45,855 nt of DNA from Bacteroidota bacterium. GTDB taxonomy: Bacteria; Bacteroidota; Bacteroidia; Chitinophagales; Chitinophagaceae. The stretch's first letter is position 1, and each line of letters starts with the position of its first letter. The translations under genes were made by a program, and so were the position numbers. The DNA lies in NCBI GenBank assembly GCA_947460595.1, contig CANHGS010000026.1, positions 1 through 45,855 on the forward strand. The letters are read 5' to 3'. The notes under the pieces were generated by a model that was given only the letters and a program-made list of their open reading frames with translations, was not told the origin of the DNA and made no database searches. Below, piece after piece: positions 1 through 7,677 of the stretch.

Positions 1-23
1 TGAAGAGTGAAGAGTGAAGAATG
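1..23 (+). repeat. Short tandem TGAAGAG repeat, one half of an inverted pair
   Basis: Two perfect copies of TGAAGAG followed by TGAAGAA and TG. A near-identical sequence lies in the opposite orientation at 1532-1553, beyond the insertion element. No coding sequence is seen in 1-133. The repeat looks like a dispersed intergenic element, but its genome copy number cannot be judged from this window. Confidence 0.6.
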
Positions 24-55
24 CAGTAGCATTTGTTGCGCGACTATGATTTTTT

Positions 56-88
56 AAATCCCCTCGACTTTTCGAGGGGATTTTTTTT
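56..88 (+). terminator. Rho-independent terminator of a gene left of the window
   Basis: A perfect stem pairs 58-67 (ATCCCCTCGA) with 72-81 around a 4-nt loop, and T8 follows at 81-88. The orientation serves a plus-strand gene that ends before the window starts. The insertion element begins 6 bp after the T-tract. Confidence 0.8.
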
Positions 89-93
89 GAATG

Positions 94-118
94 TGTCTCG
101 TCCTAATAAAAGTTGACT
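94..118 (+). repeat. IS left terminal inverted repeat
   Basis: Begins TGTCTCGTCCTAA and ends GTTGACT. It matches the right end at 20 of 25 positions; the last seven bases (GTTGACT, 112-118) are identical in both ends. Confidence 0.85.
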
Positions 119-133
119 ACAAAATCAACAAAT

Positions 134-529
134 ATGGAACAGATAAAGATTTTATTAAAAAGAGGTGTCCCCCCAAAAAAGTACAGTGAATCATTTAAAA
201 AGCAAGTTGTTCGAGAATATGAGAGAGGGAACATTTCGAAGGACGGACTGCAAAAAAAGTATGATTTAAAGGGGAAAAGTTGTGTTTTGAAATGGTGTAG
301 AAAGTATGGTAATTTTGATTATTCTACTCCCACAACAAAACAGGGACGTCCGATGATTGATCCACAGAGTCAAAGAATTAAAGAATTAGAAGCAAAATTA
401 AAGGCTGCTGAGTTAAAGATTAAGGTCTATGATAAGTTAATTGAAGTAACTAATCGAGAACTTGATACTGATATCATAAAAAAAATCGAAGCCAAGTTGT
501 CCGAGAACTGGCAACAGAAAAAGGACTAA
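134..529 (+). CDS. IS3-family transposase OrfA (helix-turn-helix protein)
   Basis: A 131-residue OrfA-type protein that in the family binds the element ends and supplies the N-terminus of the OrfAB transposase. The first half has the sequence YSESFKKQVVREYERGN followed by a helix-turn-helix. A coiled-coil leucine-zipper-like stretch (RIKELEAKLKAAELKIK) lies near residues 80-96. The ATG at 134 is preferred to the in-frame TTG at 113, which lies inside the terminal repeat. An A8 run at 478-485 places an A-AAA-AAA slippery heptamer at 478-484, in register for a -1 shift into the orfB frame. The reading frame is intact although its partner is broken. Confidence 0.85.
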   Translation: MEQIKILLKRGVPPKKYSESFKKQVVREYERGNISKDGLQKKYDLKGKSCVLKWCRKYGNFDYSTPTTKQGRPMIDPQSQRIKELEAKLKAAELKIKVYDKLIEVTNRELDTDIIKKIEAKLSENWQQKKD

Positions 530-1426
530 ATATTACCGCTGTATGTTGGCAGCTTAGCTATAGTAAGCAGGCTTACTATAAAACAAAAAAACTAAATCTT
601 ACCAAACTCAATGATCAAGCGAAAGCCAAGCAGAAAGTGCTTGCTATACGTGCAATGATGCCCCGAATTGGCACTCGTAAGCTTTATTATTTATTACAAG
701 AAGAGTTTAAAAGTGATGGAATTAAAATGGGTAGAGACAGCCTATTTAGATTATTAAGGGAGGAGTATTTGTTAATCCAAAAGAAGAGGAAGTATACCAT
801 CACCACTAACTCAAAACACTTTATGTTGAAGCATCCAAACCAGGTAAAGGACTTGGTAATTAAGAGGCCAGAGCAAGTATGGGTGGCAGATATAACCTAC
901 ATACCAATTGCAAAAGGGTTTAATTATTTACACTTGATAACAGATGCCTACTCAAAGAAAATTGTAGGATATGAAATCTGTGATAATATGACTGCAGCAT
1001 CAACACTTAAGGCTTAACATGTGGCATTAAAAGGAAGAGCTTACTGTGATAAATTAATACATCACTCCGACAGAGGTTTGCAATACTGTAGCACTCTCTA
1101 TACCGATTTACTTAAGGAAAACAATATTGAGATCAGCATGACCATTAATGGTGATCCATACGAAAATGCAATTGCAGAAAGAGTAAAACGGCATCTTAAA
1201 GGACGAGTTTGGACTTGGAGATACCATCTCCACAGCCTATGAAGCTGAAAAAATAGTACGTCAGGCTGTAGAAATCTACAATAATCAGCGACCACATCTA
1301 AGTAATCATTATGTTACTCCAATGAAAATGCACGAACAAAGCCAGATAGTACCCAGATTATGGCACAAAAAAGGGAGGAGAACTTTGCAAAGTTCTCCTC
1401 CCTTGGTACCTTCAATTATTACCTAA
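484..1426 (+). pseudogene. IS3-family transposase OrfB (DDE integrase), interrupted
   Basis: After the -1 shift at 478-484 the frame reads through an IS3 OrfB start region (SYSKQAYYKTKK near 556) into an rve integrase core. The catalytic acidic residues are visible: D in VWVADITYI, D in HHSDRG and E in NAIAERV. An in-frame TAA at 1015-1017 stops translation between the first and second acidic residues. A second lesion follows: the A4 run at 1185-1188 appears to carry one extra A. Removing it restores NGILKDEFGLGD and an unbroken frame to the stop at 1424-1426. Both lesions would have to be bypassed to make a full protein, so the gene is dead unless either is a sequencing error. Confidence 0.85.
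1373..1402 (-). terminator. Perfect 30-bp palindrome at the transposase 3' end, terminator-like on minus
   Basis: Positions 1373-1402 are self-complementary throughout: GGGAGGAGAACTTTGC followed by its mirror. The palindrome lies inside the last codons of OrfB. On the minus strand it is followed by T6 (complement of 1367-1372), the form of an intrinsic terminator facing transcription that enters the element from its right side. Confidence 0.6.
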
Positions 1427-1430
1427 AATT

Positions 1431-1455
1431 AGTCAACCTATTTTAGGACTAGTCA
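1431..1455 (-). repeat. IS right terminal inverted repeat
   Basis: The reverse complement begins TGACTAGTCCTAAAA and ends GTTGACT. It is followed directly by the AATG duplication at 1456-1459. Confidence 0.85.
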
Positions 1456-1531
1456 AATGAGATTTTTCTGAATAATTTATAACTAAAACCTAGGCGCAGC
1501 CTAGGTCAACTCTTTTACTGAGAACACCGTC

Positions 1532-1553
1532 CATTCTTCACTCATCACTCTTA
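1532..1553 (-). repeat. Inverted copy of the 1-23 repeat
   Basis: The reverse complement reads AAGAGTGATGAGTGAAGAATG after its first base and differs from 2-22 at only a couple of positions. With the copy at 1-23 it brackets the terminator and the insertion sequence. The rest of 1460-1610 shows only a small hairpin (ACCTAGGC / GCCTAGGT, 1488-1506) and no gene. Confidence 0.6.
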
Positions 1554-1610
1554 ACGCTTCACTAAATCATCTCTCAAGGGGTTAGACCATCCACACATCA
1601 TTTTTATCTC

Positions 1611-2270
1611 TTAACTATTTTTCCCCGTCAGCATGGGCACAAAAGAAAATGCTTCAAAGGATTCTTCTTGAATAGAGCCATCGGCCATTTTGGTTAAACG
1701 CAACATTCTTTGTTCCGTTCCTTCATCTAATGGGATGACCATGGATCCTCCAGTTTTTAATTGCGCCAATAATTTGGGTGGAATAAATGGCGCTGCCGCG
1801 GTAATCAAAATCTTGTCAAATGGCGCATAAGTTGGTAGTCCTTCAAAACCATCGCCGTAAAAGAATTTGGCGCTAAAATATTTGGCGCGAACATAGAATT
1901 TGCTCTTCTCGTCAAAAAGCTGTTTTTGTCTTTCAATACTAAAGACCCTAGCTCCCATTTCTGCTAGTACCGCCGATTGGTACATACTACCTGTTCCAAT
2001 TTCCAATACTTTTTCCATTTTTTTAATCTGCAATAATTGCGATTGATAGGCAACCGTATAAGGGTGTGAAATGGTCTGGTCTGCACCAATGTCAAATGCC
2101 CTATTCTCATAGGCTATTTTGTCAAATGCTGAATCTAGAAAAAAATGCCTTGGGATAGCATTGATAGCGTCTAAGACATGATTATCCGTAATGCCCTTAG
2201 ACCTCAATAAATCTACCAACTGTTTTCTCAAGCCTTTGTGTTGGTAGGAATCAACATACTCTCTTTTCAT
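1611..2270 (-). CDS. pcm: Protein-L-isoaspartate O-methyltransferase
   Basis: A 219-residue SAM-dependent methyltransferase that starts repair of isoaspartyl residues in aged proteins. Family marks are the N-terminal helical region, the substrate-loop sequence QTISHPYTVA (about residues 65-74) and motif I VLEIGTGSMYQSA (about 88-100). Motif I normally ends in GTGSG; here the third glycine is Met (codon ATG), and the usual TISQPY is TISHPY. Length fits the family. The ATG at 2270 is chosen over the TTG two codons upstream. The gene stands alone on the minus strand, separated from the phosphohexomutase gene by a terminator. Confidence 0.9.
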   Translation of the reverse strand: MKREYVDSYQHKGLRKQLVDLLRSKGITDNHVLDAINAIPRHFFLDSAFDKIAYENRAFDIGADQTISHPYTVAYQSQLLQIKKMEKVLEIGTGSMYQSAVLAEMGARVFSIERQKQLFDEKSKFYVRAKYFSAKFFYGDGFEGLPTYAPFDKILITAAAPFIPPKLLAQLKTGGSMVIPLDEGTEQRMLRLTKMADGSIQEESFEAFSFVPMLTGKNS

Positions 2271-2330
2271 AAGCAAAACGAATATAACACATAGCTTGCT
2301 TAACTGAATTTGATTTGGGGATATGTGAAA

Positions 2331-2365
2331 AGAAAACTCCTGTGAAAAATTTCTTCACAGGAGTT
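2331..2365 (-). terminator. Terminator of the phosphohexomutase gene
   Basis: A perfect 12-bp stem, AACTCCTGTGAA (2335-2346) with TTCACAGGAGTT (2354-2365), has a 7-nt loop. On the minus strand it is followed by TTTTCT. It lies 20 bp past the stop codon of the gene at 2386-4113. Confidence 0.75.
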
Positions 2366-2385
2366 CTTATCTTTTACATTTACCA

Positions 2386-4113
2386 CTAACTCAATTGCAT
2401 ATCTGCAATGATTCTGGCAATTTTGGCTTCCAATTGGGAAAAGGTACTATCAAATGCAGCTTTGTTAGCCAGGCTGGTCTTCACGCTGAAGTAAAACTTA
2501 ATCTTAGGTTCCGTTCCTGAAGGTCTGGCAGAAATCTTGCTTCCGTCTTCTGTAATAAATTGCAACACATTGCTTTTGGGCAAATGTATGGGCCAGTTTT
2601 CTCCAGAAGAAGGGTTGGTTCCTTGTTGCAATTCATAATCCAACAATTGTATCACTTTTGAACCATCAATGGTGGCTGGTGGATTGTTTCTATATCCATT
2701 CATCATGTCAGCTATCTCTTTTTGACCATTCATACCCTTCTTGGTAATACTAATTAGGGTTTCATAATAGAAACCATATTGTTGATAGAGTTCAATCATT
2801 TTATCAAACAAAGTCAATCCTTGATCCTTGGCATAAGCAGCCATTTCACACATGAGGGCTACTGCACTAACGGCATCTTTGTCTCTAACCTGGTCTCCAA
2901 TCATCAAACCAAAACTTTCTTCTCCACCAATAATATAATTTTCTTGACCAGCTTTAGCCTTGATTAATTCTGCAATCCATTTAAATCCAGTAAGTACATT
3001 GTAACAAGCAACCCCATAACCTGCTGCTAAATCGTTAACCATTTCAGTAGTAACAATGGTGGTGATGACCATATCATTGGGCTTAGCAATTCCTTTGGCT
3101 TTTCTAGCTTCCATCATATAATTGCAAGCCAAGACGGCAGTTTGGTTGCCATTCATAAGCACCCAATCTCCGTGATGATTTTTCACCCCAATAGCTACCC
3201 TATCAGCATCTGGGTCTGTTCCTAACAAGATATCGGCATCCATTTCTTTGGCCAGCTTTAAGCCAATGCCCATGGTTGCAGACTCTTCTGGATTGGGATA
3301 GGCAACTGTTGGAAAATCTCCATCGGGCTCAGCCTGTGCCTCTACTATGGTTACATTGGTAAAGCCAAATGCTTTGAGCACATCAGGCACCAAGGTAATA
3401 CCGGTTCCATGAATGGGGGTATAGACTATTTTCAAATCTTTCTGTCTAGCAATCACATCTGAATAAATACTCAAACCCTTTACCATCTGAATGTAGGCAT
3501 TGTCCATGTCCTTGCCCAAGATGCTAATATTGGCTTCGCCACCATTCCATTTAACTTCATCAATACCTGCAACTGCTTCTACTTCTTTAATAACATTTTT
3601 ATCATGCGGCGGAACCAATTGACCTCCATCATTCCAATAAGCTTTGTATCCATTGTATTCTTTGGGATTATGTGAAGCCGTACAAACTACTCCTCCATTG
3701 CAACCCAAATGACGAATGGCAAAACTCAATTCTGGCGTAGGACGCAGGGCTTCAAACAAAAAGACTTTGATGCCATTGGCTGCAAATACATTAGCGGTAG
3801 TTTCTGCAAAAAAGCGGCTATTATTTCTACTATCGTGCGCTATGGCTACTTTAATTTCAGCATCACCATAAGTCTTCTTGAGGTAATTAGCAAAGCCTTG
3901 GGTGGCCATGCCAATGGTATACTTATTGATTCTATTGGTACCTACACCCATAATCCCTCTAAGACCGCCCGTACCAAATTCTAGATTACGGTAAAAAGCA
4001 TCGGCTAATTCGTCCACATTATTTAACTGCAAGTCAGATATGGCGTCTTTGGTAGCTTGGTCATAATTACCATTGGTCCAAACATTGACCCTCGATTGTA
4101 TTACTGCGTCCAT
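2386..4113 (-). CDS. Phosphoglucomutase / phosphomannomutase family protein
   Basis: A 575-residue alpha-D-phosphohexomutase that interconverts hexose 1- and 6-phosphates. The four family signatures appear in order: the phosphoserine loop TASHNPKEYNGYK, the metal site GTDPDADR, the sugar-binding loop GGEESFG and the phosphate-binding loop RPSGTEPKIKFY near the C-terminus. The length and the TASHNPKEYNGYK form fit the PgcA/PGM2-like long group better than AlgC or GlmM, so glucose is the likely main sugar (inference). A TAACTTTG element lies about 30 bp upstream of the start. Confidence 0.9.
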   Translation of the reverse strand: MDAVIQSRVNVWTNGNYDQATKDAISDLQLNNVDELADAFYRNLEFGTGGLRGIMGVGTNRINKYTIGMATQGFANYLKKTYGDAEIKVAIAHDSRNNSRFFAETTANVFAANGIKVFLFEALRPTPELSFAIRHLGCNGGVVCTASHNPKEYNGYKAYWNDGGQLVPPHDKNVIKEVEAVAGIDEVKWNGGEANISILGKDMDNAYIQMVKGLSIYSDVIARQKDLKIVYTPIHGTGITLVPDVLKAFGFTNVTIVEAQAEPDGDFPTVAYPNPEESATMGIGLKLAKEMDADILLGTDPDADRVAIGVKNHHGDWVLMNGNQTAVLACNYMMEARKAKGIAKPNDMVITTIVTTEMVNDLAAGYGVACYNVLTGFKWIAELIKAKAGQENYIIGGEESFGLMIGDQVRDKDAVSAVALMCEMAAYAKDQGLTLFDKMIELYQQYGFYYETLISITKKGMNGQKEIADMMNGYRNNPPATIDGSKVIQLLDYELQQGTNPSSGENWPIHLPKSNVLQFITEDGSKISARPSGTEPKIKFYFSVKTSLANKAAFDSTFSQLEAKIARIIADMQLS

Positions 4114-4140
4114 GATTCAAGATTTAATTGATAGGTAAAA

Positions 4141-4148
4141 CAAAGTTA
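4141..4148 (-). promoter_or_regulatory. Candidate -7 promoter element for the phosphohexomutase gene
   Basis: The minus strand reads TAACTTTG, an exact match to the Bacteroidota -7 consensus TAnnTTTG, 27 bp before the ATG at 4113. The -33 element is weak: ATTG with a shorter than usual spacer. Confidence 0.4.
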
Positions 4149-4221
4149 CACCATAGATTATTTTACAATTTATTATTCCTTGGGCATATCCTCTATCATT
4201 ATTGACAGTACCGGCAAGTCT

Positions 4222-4722
4222 TTATCCAATATAAGCCCCTAATACCTCACCGTTGGATACTTCTACTTGAATATGATCTTCCGGGGTTGTTGCAATAGAA
4301 AGACCCACATAATCCGGCTTTACTGGATAGAGTTTGTGCATTCTCTCTACCAAGACTAGGGTTTGAATAGTCCTTGGGTAAAATTCCATCAAGGGCTTTA
4401 ACCCATACAGGAGTGTTTTACCACTATTAGACACATCATCTATCAAGACAATATTGAGGTCCGTAAAATTAAGATCCTCACTCAATATAACTTCTTTGGG
4501 AAGGCCCTTATTAAGGCTAACCGAAATATTAATTACTTGATTTTTGACATAGGGTTTTAAAAAAGCCGCAATCTTTTCTGCAATAACGGTACCGCTATTC
4601 CTTACCCCTATCAAAATAATATCAGCATCACTTCCACTCAAATTCTCTGCTATTTCTAAGGCCATCCTATGTAATTTCTGGTTGGCCGATTCCTGATTCA
4701 GGATATATTTTCTCTCTGACAT
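4222..4722 (-). CDS. PyrR-like phosphoribosyltransferase
   Basis: A 166-residue type I phosphoribosyltransferase. The PRPP-binding motif is clear at about residues 90-103 (NIVLIDDVSNSGKT), and the chain ends TTPEDHIQVEVSNGEVLGAYIG, similar to PyrR proteins. PyrR binds pyr mRNA or makes UMP from uracil in Firmicutes. No pyrimidine genes are nearby here, so its substrate cannot be named. The ATG at 4722 is chosen because the upstream 15 residues (MEWFYCAYF...) are unlike the family start. It is divergent from the membrane iron-sulfur gene, with about 100 bp between them. Confidence 0.75.
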   Translation of the reverse strand: MSERKYILNQESANQKLHRMALEIAENLSGSDADIILIGVRNSGTVIAEKIAAFLKPYVKNQVINISVSLNKGLPKEVILSEDLNFTDLNIVLIDDVSNSGKTLLYGLKPLMEFYPRTIQTLVLVERMHKLYPVKPDYVGLSIATTPEDHIQVEVSNGEVLGAYIG

Positions 4723-4821
4723 ATACTGGTTTGAATGCCAAAAATAAGCACAATAAAACCATTCCACAATCCAATTTACAACAGGGTAAAACTGCTAACT
4801 TAGCAATATAATTGTTTGAAT

Positions 4822-6132
4822 ATGGCCCTTGTACCTCAAATCCTTTTTCTGATTCTGACCGTTGTTGCTATATGGCTATTTAGAAAAAAAGTCATTGAAA
4901 TTAAGCGAAATATTTTTTTGGGGAGACCAGAAGACTTGAACAATCATAGCTCTGAACGATGGAAAAACCTATTCCTCTTGGCATTGGGGCAAAAGAAAAT
5001 GTTCAAAAATCCATTGGTCGCCATCATGCACTTAGTGCTCTATGCTGGTTTTATCATTATCAATATTGAGGTATTAGAAATTGTTTTGGATGGCGTATTG
5101 GGTACGCATCGTCTATTCTTACCCTTTCTTGGAGCCGCTTATGCCTGGTTAATCAATGCCTTTGAAGTTTTGGCACTATTGGTGCTCATAGTTTGTGTAA
5201 TCTTTCTAGTCAGAAGGAATATGATCAAGCTAAAACGCTTTGTGAGCAAGGATTTGAACGGATGGCCTAGAACTGACGCCAATTATATATTGATTACAGA
5301 AATTATATTGATGGCATTATTTTTAACCATGAATGCCATTGACCTAGTATTGCAAACACGTGGTTTGGAGCATTATCGCCCAACGGGAGACTTTTTAATA
5401 TCCAGCCAATTAGGGCCCTTATTACAGGGATTTAGCTCTGGAGCTTTAGTGGTTTTTGAAAGAATCTGTTGGTGGTTGCATATTGCCGGCATTTTTACCT
5501 TTTTAAACTACCTACCCTATTCCAAGCACTTGCATATTATGCTGGCTTTTCCAAATGCCTATTATGCTAGACTAGAACCACAGGGTAAGATGCACAATAT
5601 GGTTTCGGTTCAAAATGAAGTGTTATATGCCATGCAACCAGCATTGGCTCCAACAGACGCAGCAGCTCCAGCCAGTTTTGGTGCCAAAGACATTTTTGAC
5701 CTAAGCTGGAAAAACTTATTGGATGCTTATAGTTGTACCGAATGTGGTAGGTGCACCTCAGCTTGCCCGGCCAATACCACGGGCAAATTGTTGAGCCCAA
5801 GAAAAATTATGATGGATACCCGTGACAGATTGGAAGAAGTGGGCAAGAATATCAATGCCAATAAAAATTTTGTGGATGATGGAAAAATGTTGTTGCACAA
5901 TTATATAAGTGTAGAAGAACTGCGCGCCTGCACTACCTGCAATGCTTGCGTAGAAGCTTGTCCTGTAAGCATTTCACCCTTAGAAATCATTTTGGAATTA
6001 CGCAGGTCCTTGATTATGGAAGAAAGTAATGCACCTCAGGAATGGAATGGCACGTTTAGCAATATTGAAAATAATTTTGCTCCCTGGAAATTCTCTCCTA
6101 ATGATCGGGACCAATGGACCAAAGAAAATTAG
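4822..6132 (+). CDS. HdrC/HdrE-like membrane iron-sulfur oxidoreductase subunit
   Basis: A 436-residue protein fusing a membrane cytochrome-b-like part to a ferredoxin part. Five or so hydrophobic helices occupy residues 1-235 (about 1-20, 60-85, 95-125, 150-170, 205-230). Histidines in IMHLVLYAGF and WWLHIAGIFTFLNYLPYSKHL could bind haem. Two 4Fe-4S motifs follow: CTECGRCTSACPA near residue 305 and CTTCNACVEACPV near 370. The layout resembles DsrM/HdrE joined to HdrC, passing electrons between quinones and a soluble partner (inference). The HdrB-like gene at 6882 is the likely partner. The start is the ATG at 4822; a TTG two codons earlier is less likely. Confidence 0.8.
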   Translation: MALVPQILFLILTVVAIWLFRKKVIEIKRNIFLGRPEDLNNHSSERWKNLFLLALGQKKMFKNPLVAIMHLVLYAGFIIINIEVLEIVLDGVLGTHRLFLPFLGAAYAWLINAFEVLALLVLIVCVIFLVRRNMIKLKRFVSKDLNGWPRTDANYILITEIILMALFLTMNAIDLVLQTRGLEHYRPTGDFLISSQLGPLLQGFSSGALVVFERICWWLHIAGIFTFLNYLPYSKHLHIMLAFPNAYYARLEPQGKMHNMVSVQNEVLYAMQPALAPTDAAAPASFGAKDIFDLSWKNLLDAYSCTECGRCTSACPANTTGKLLSPRKIMMDTRDRLEEVGKNINANKNFVDDGKMLLHNYISVEELRACTTCNACVEACPVSISPLEIILELRRSLIMEESNAPQEWNGTFSNIENNFAPWKFSPNDRDQWTKEN

Positions 6133-6133
6133 T

Positions 6134-6781
6134 TTAAACAAAGGGTTGGTAGATCATTCTGTAGAGTTGTAACAAAGCAGTTAGCAGAAATACAATACCC
6201 ATGGCAATATTTAGGCTTCGATTGCTGGCTTTGATTTTCTGAACCAACCATTTGCCTCCATGTATATACACGGCCAGTCCTGCAATGGTACCAGTGCCTG
6301 CACCAATGGTAAACAAGTTGAAATCAATTGAACTAACCGTCAATCTTTTGGTCTGAATTAATAAGGAAGTCCATAGCACCCAAAATGGGATTTGTACCGG
6401 ATTTAAGGCACTCATGGTTAGCCCCAATATAAATCGGTTGAGTTTGTTGTTGAGTACTAATGCTTTTGATTCCGTTTGCTGTTTTTTAGCACTCCGTATG
6501 GCCATCATTCCCAAGATCAGAAATAAAACAACCGTTGACCAACCCAAACCAAGATAAACCATTCTGTGCTGAACAACCCAGTCCATCCCAGTAAGGGCAA
6601 AACGCAGATAAACCATTTCTACCAATGCAACACCAATGGCAAATTGCCATGCTTTGGAAATAGATTCTTGCAACCCTATCTGGGTAGCCGTAAAGCTCAT
6701 ATTTCCCAAGGGTAATTGGCCTAAAAAACTAACTAAAAAACCAAAAAAAATTGTCAGAAGCATTAACAAATATAAGCGCAT
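6134..6781 (-). CDS. LysE-family transporter
   Basis: A 215-residue integral membrane protein with six hydrophobic segments. It has the LysE/RhtB-type N-terminal sequence QLPLGNMSF and the central NPVQIPFW before the fourth helix. The family exports amino acids or small metabolites; the substrate is unknown. It is convergent with the iron-sulfur gene on its right-hand coordinate side at 6132, with one base between stop codons. It lies between two redox genes that point the other way, so it looks like an insertion into that pair. Confidence 0.8.
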   Translation of the reverse strand: MRLYLLMLLTIFFGFLVSFLGQLPLGNMSFTATQIGLQESISKAWQFAIGVALVEMVYLRFALTGMDWVVQHRMVYLGLGWSTVVLFLILGMMAIRSAKKQQTESKALVLNNKLNRFILGLTMSALNPVQIPFWVLWTSLLIQTKRLTVSSIDFNLFTIGAGTGTIAGLAVYIHGGKWLVQKIKASNRSLNIAMGIVFLLTALLQLYRMIYQPFV

Positions 6782-6881
6782 TCAAGAGTTAGTGTTAGTC
6801 AAAGATTTTGCATAATTACTCTTTTAACATTGCTCAATCAGCACAAAGAAAAATTACAGTACATTCGTAAAAACTCTTTTT

Positions 6882-7661
6882 ATGAAGGTGCGTACCATGG
6901 CTGAAATGATGCAAAGTGGCGAAACTCCCGAGATTTTGTTTTGGGTGGGTTGTGCTGGAAGTTTTGACCAACGAGCTCAAAAAATCACCAAGGCATTTGC
7001 CACTATTCTTGATAAAGTGGGTATCAATTTTGCCATACTTGGCAAGGAAGAAGCCTGTACCGGAGATCCTGCTCGCAGGGCTGGAAATGAATTCCTTTTT
7101 CAAATGATGGCCTATCAAAATATTCAAATCTTGAATGGGTATGGCATTAAAAAAATTGTAACTACCTGCCCTCACTGTTTCAATACCTTAAAAAATGAGT
7201 ATCCAGAATTGGGTGGTAGTTATGAGGTAATGCACCACGCAAGTTTCTTGCAACAATTGATTGATGAGGGTAAAATAAAAATTAAAGAAGGCGGAGATTT
7301 TAAAGGAAAGAAAATTACTTATCACGATAGCTGTTATTTAGGCAGGTCAAATAATATCTATGAAGCACCCAGAAAAGTGTTGGAGGCTTTAGATTCAGAG
7401 CTAATAGAAATGAAGCGTTGTAAGAGTAATGGACTATGCTGTGGTGCGGGGGGGGCTCAAATGTTCAAAGAAGACGAACCAGGAGACAAACGTATTAATA
7501 TTGAAAGAACAGATGAAGCGCTAACTACCGGCGCAAGTATTATTGCAGCTGCCTGTCCATTTTGCAATACCATGATGACTGATGGTGTGAAAAATAGGGA
7601 ACAAGAAAGCACTGTGGCTGTTTTGGATATTGCGGAGCTGATTGCTGCTTCCATGGAATAA
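6882..7661 (+). CDS. HdrB-like (Fe-S)-binding protein with two CCG domains
   Basis: A 259-residue soluble protein with two cysteine-rich (CCG-type) domains like those of HdrB, GlcF and LutA. The first has C24, C59 and CPHC at 96-99. It has a single cysteine (ACTGD) where the canonical motif has two. The second is complete: C151, CC at 186-187 (GLCCGAGGAQMF) and CPFC at 225-228, a likely ligand set for a special 4Fe-4S cluster. The partner is probably the membrane HdrC-like protein at 4822-6132. The hypothetical gene at 7678 follows after 16 bp and may be cotranscribed. Confidence 0.8.
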   Translation: MKVRTMAEMMQSGETPEILFWVGCAGSFDQRAQKITKAFATILDKVGINFAILGKEEACTGDPARRAGNEFLFQMMAYQNIQILNGYGIKKIVTTCPHCFNTLKNEYPELGGSYEVMHHASFLQQLIDEGKIKIKEGGDFKGKKITYHDSCYLGRSNNIYEAPRKVLEALDSELIEMKRCKSNGLCCGAGGAQMFKEDEPGDKRINIERTDEALTTGASIIAAACPFCNTMMTDGVKNREQESTVAVLDIAELIAASME

Positions 7662-7677
7662 TCCTTAATTTTATACT

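Larger units (their letters stand above)
94..1455 (+). mobile_element. IS3-family insertion sequence, decayed
   Basis: The element is 1362 bp. Its ends, 94-118 and the reverse complement of 1431-1455, match at 20 of 25 positions and have the TG...CA termini expected of the IS3 family. AATG flanks it directly on both sides (90-93 and 1456-1459), a 4-bp target duplication. It carries orfA and an orfB in the -1 frame, as in IS3 elements that make OrfAB by frameshifting. OrfB is broken twice, so this copy should not move by itself. OrfA is still open. Confidence 0.9.

Noticed and set aside
1098..1295. 65-codon minus-strand ORF inside the transposase
   Set aside because: Antisense shadow of orfB; its frame arises from the coding bias of the other strand.
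1488..1506. Hairpin ACCTAGGC / GCCTAGGT as a terminator
   Set aside because: Short 8-bp stem with no adjacent T-tract on either strand.
3709..3984. 91-codon plus-strand ORF within the phosphohexomutase gene
   Set aside because: Lies fully inside a well-supported gene on the other strand and has no recognisable domain.
4723..4767. N-terminal extension of the PyrR-like protein
   Set aside because: The 15 extra residues lack family similarity; MSERKYIL is a natural start.
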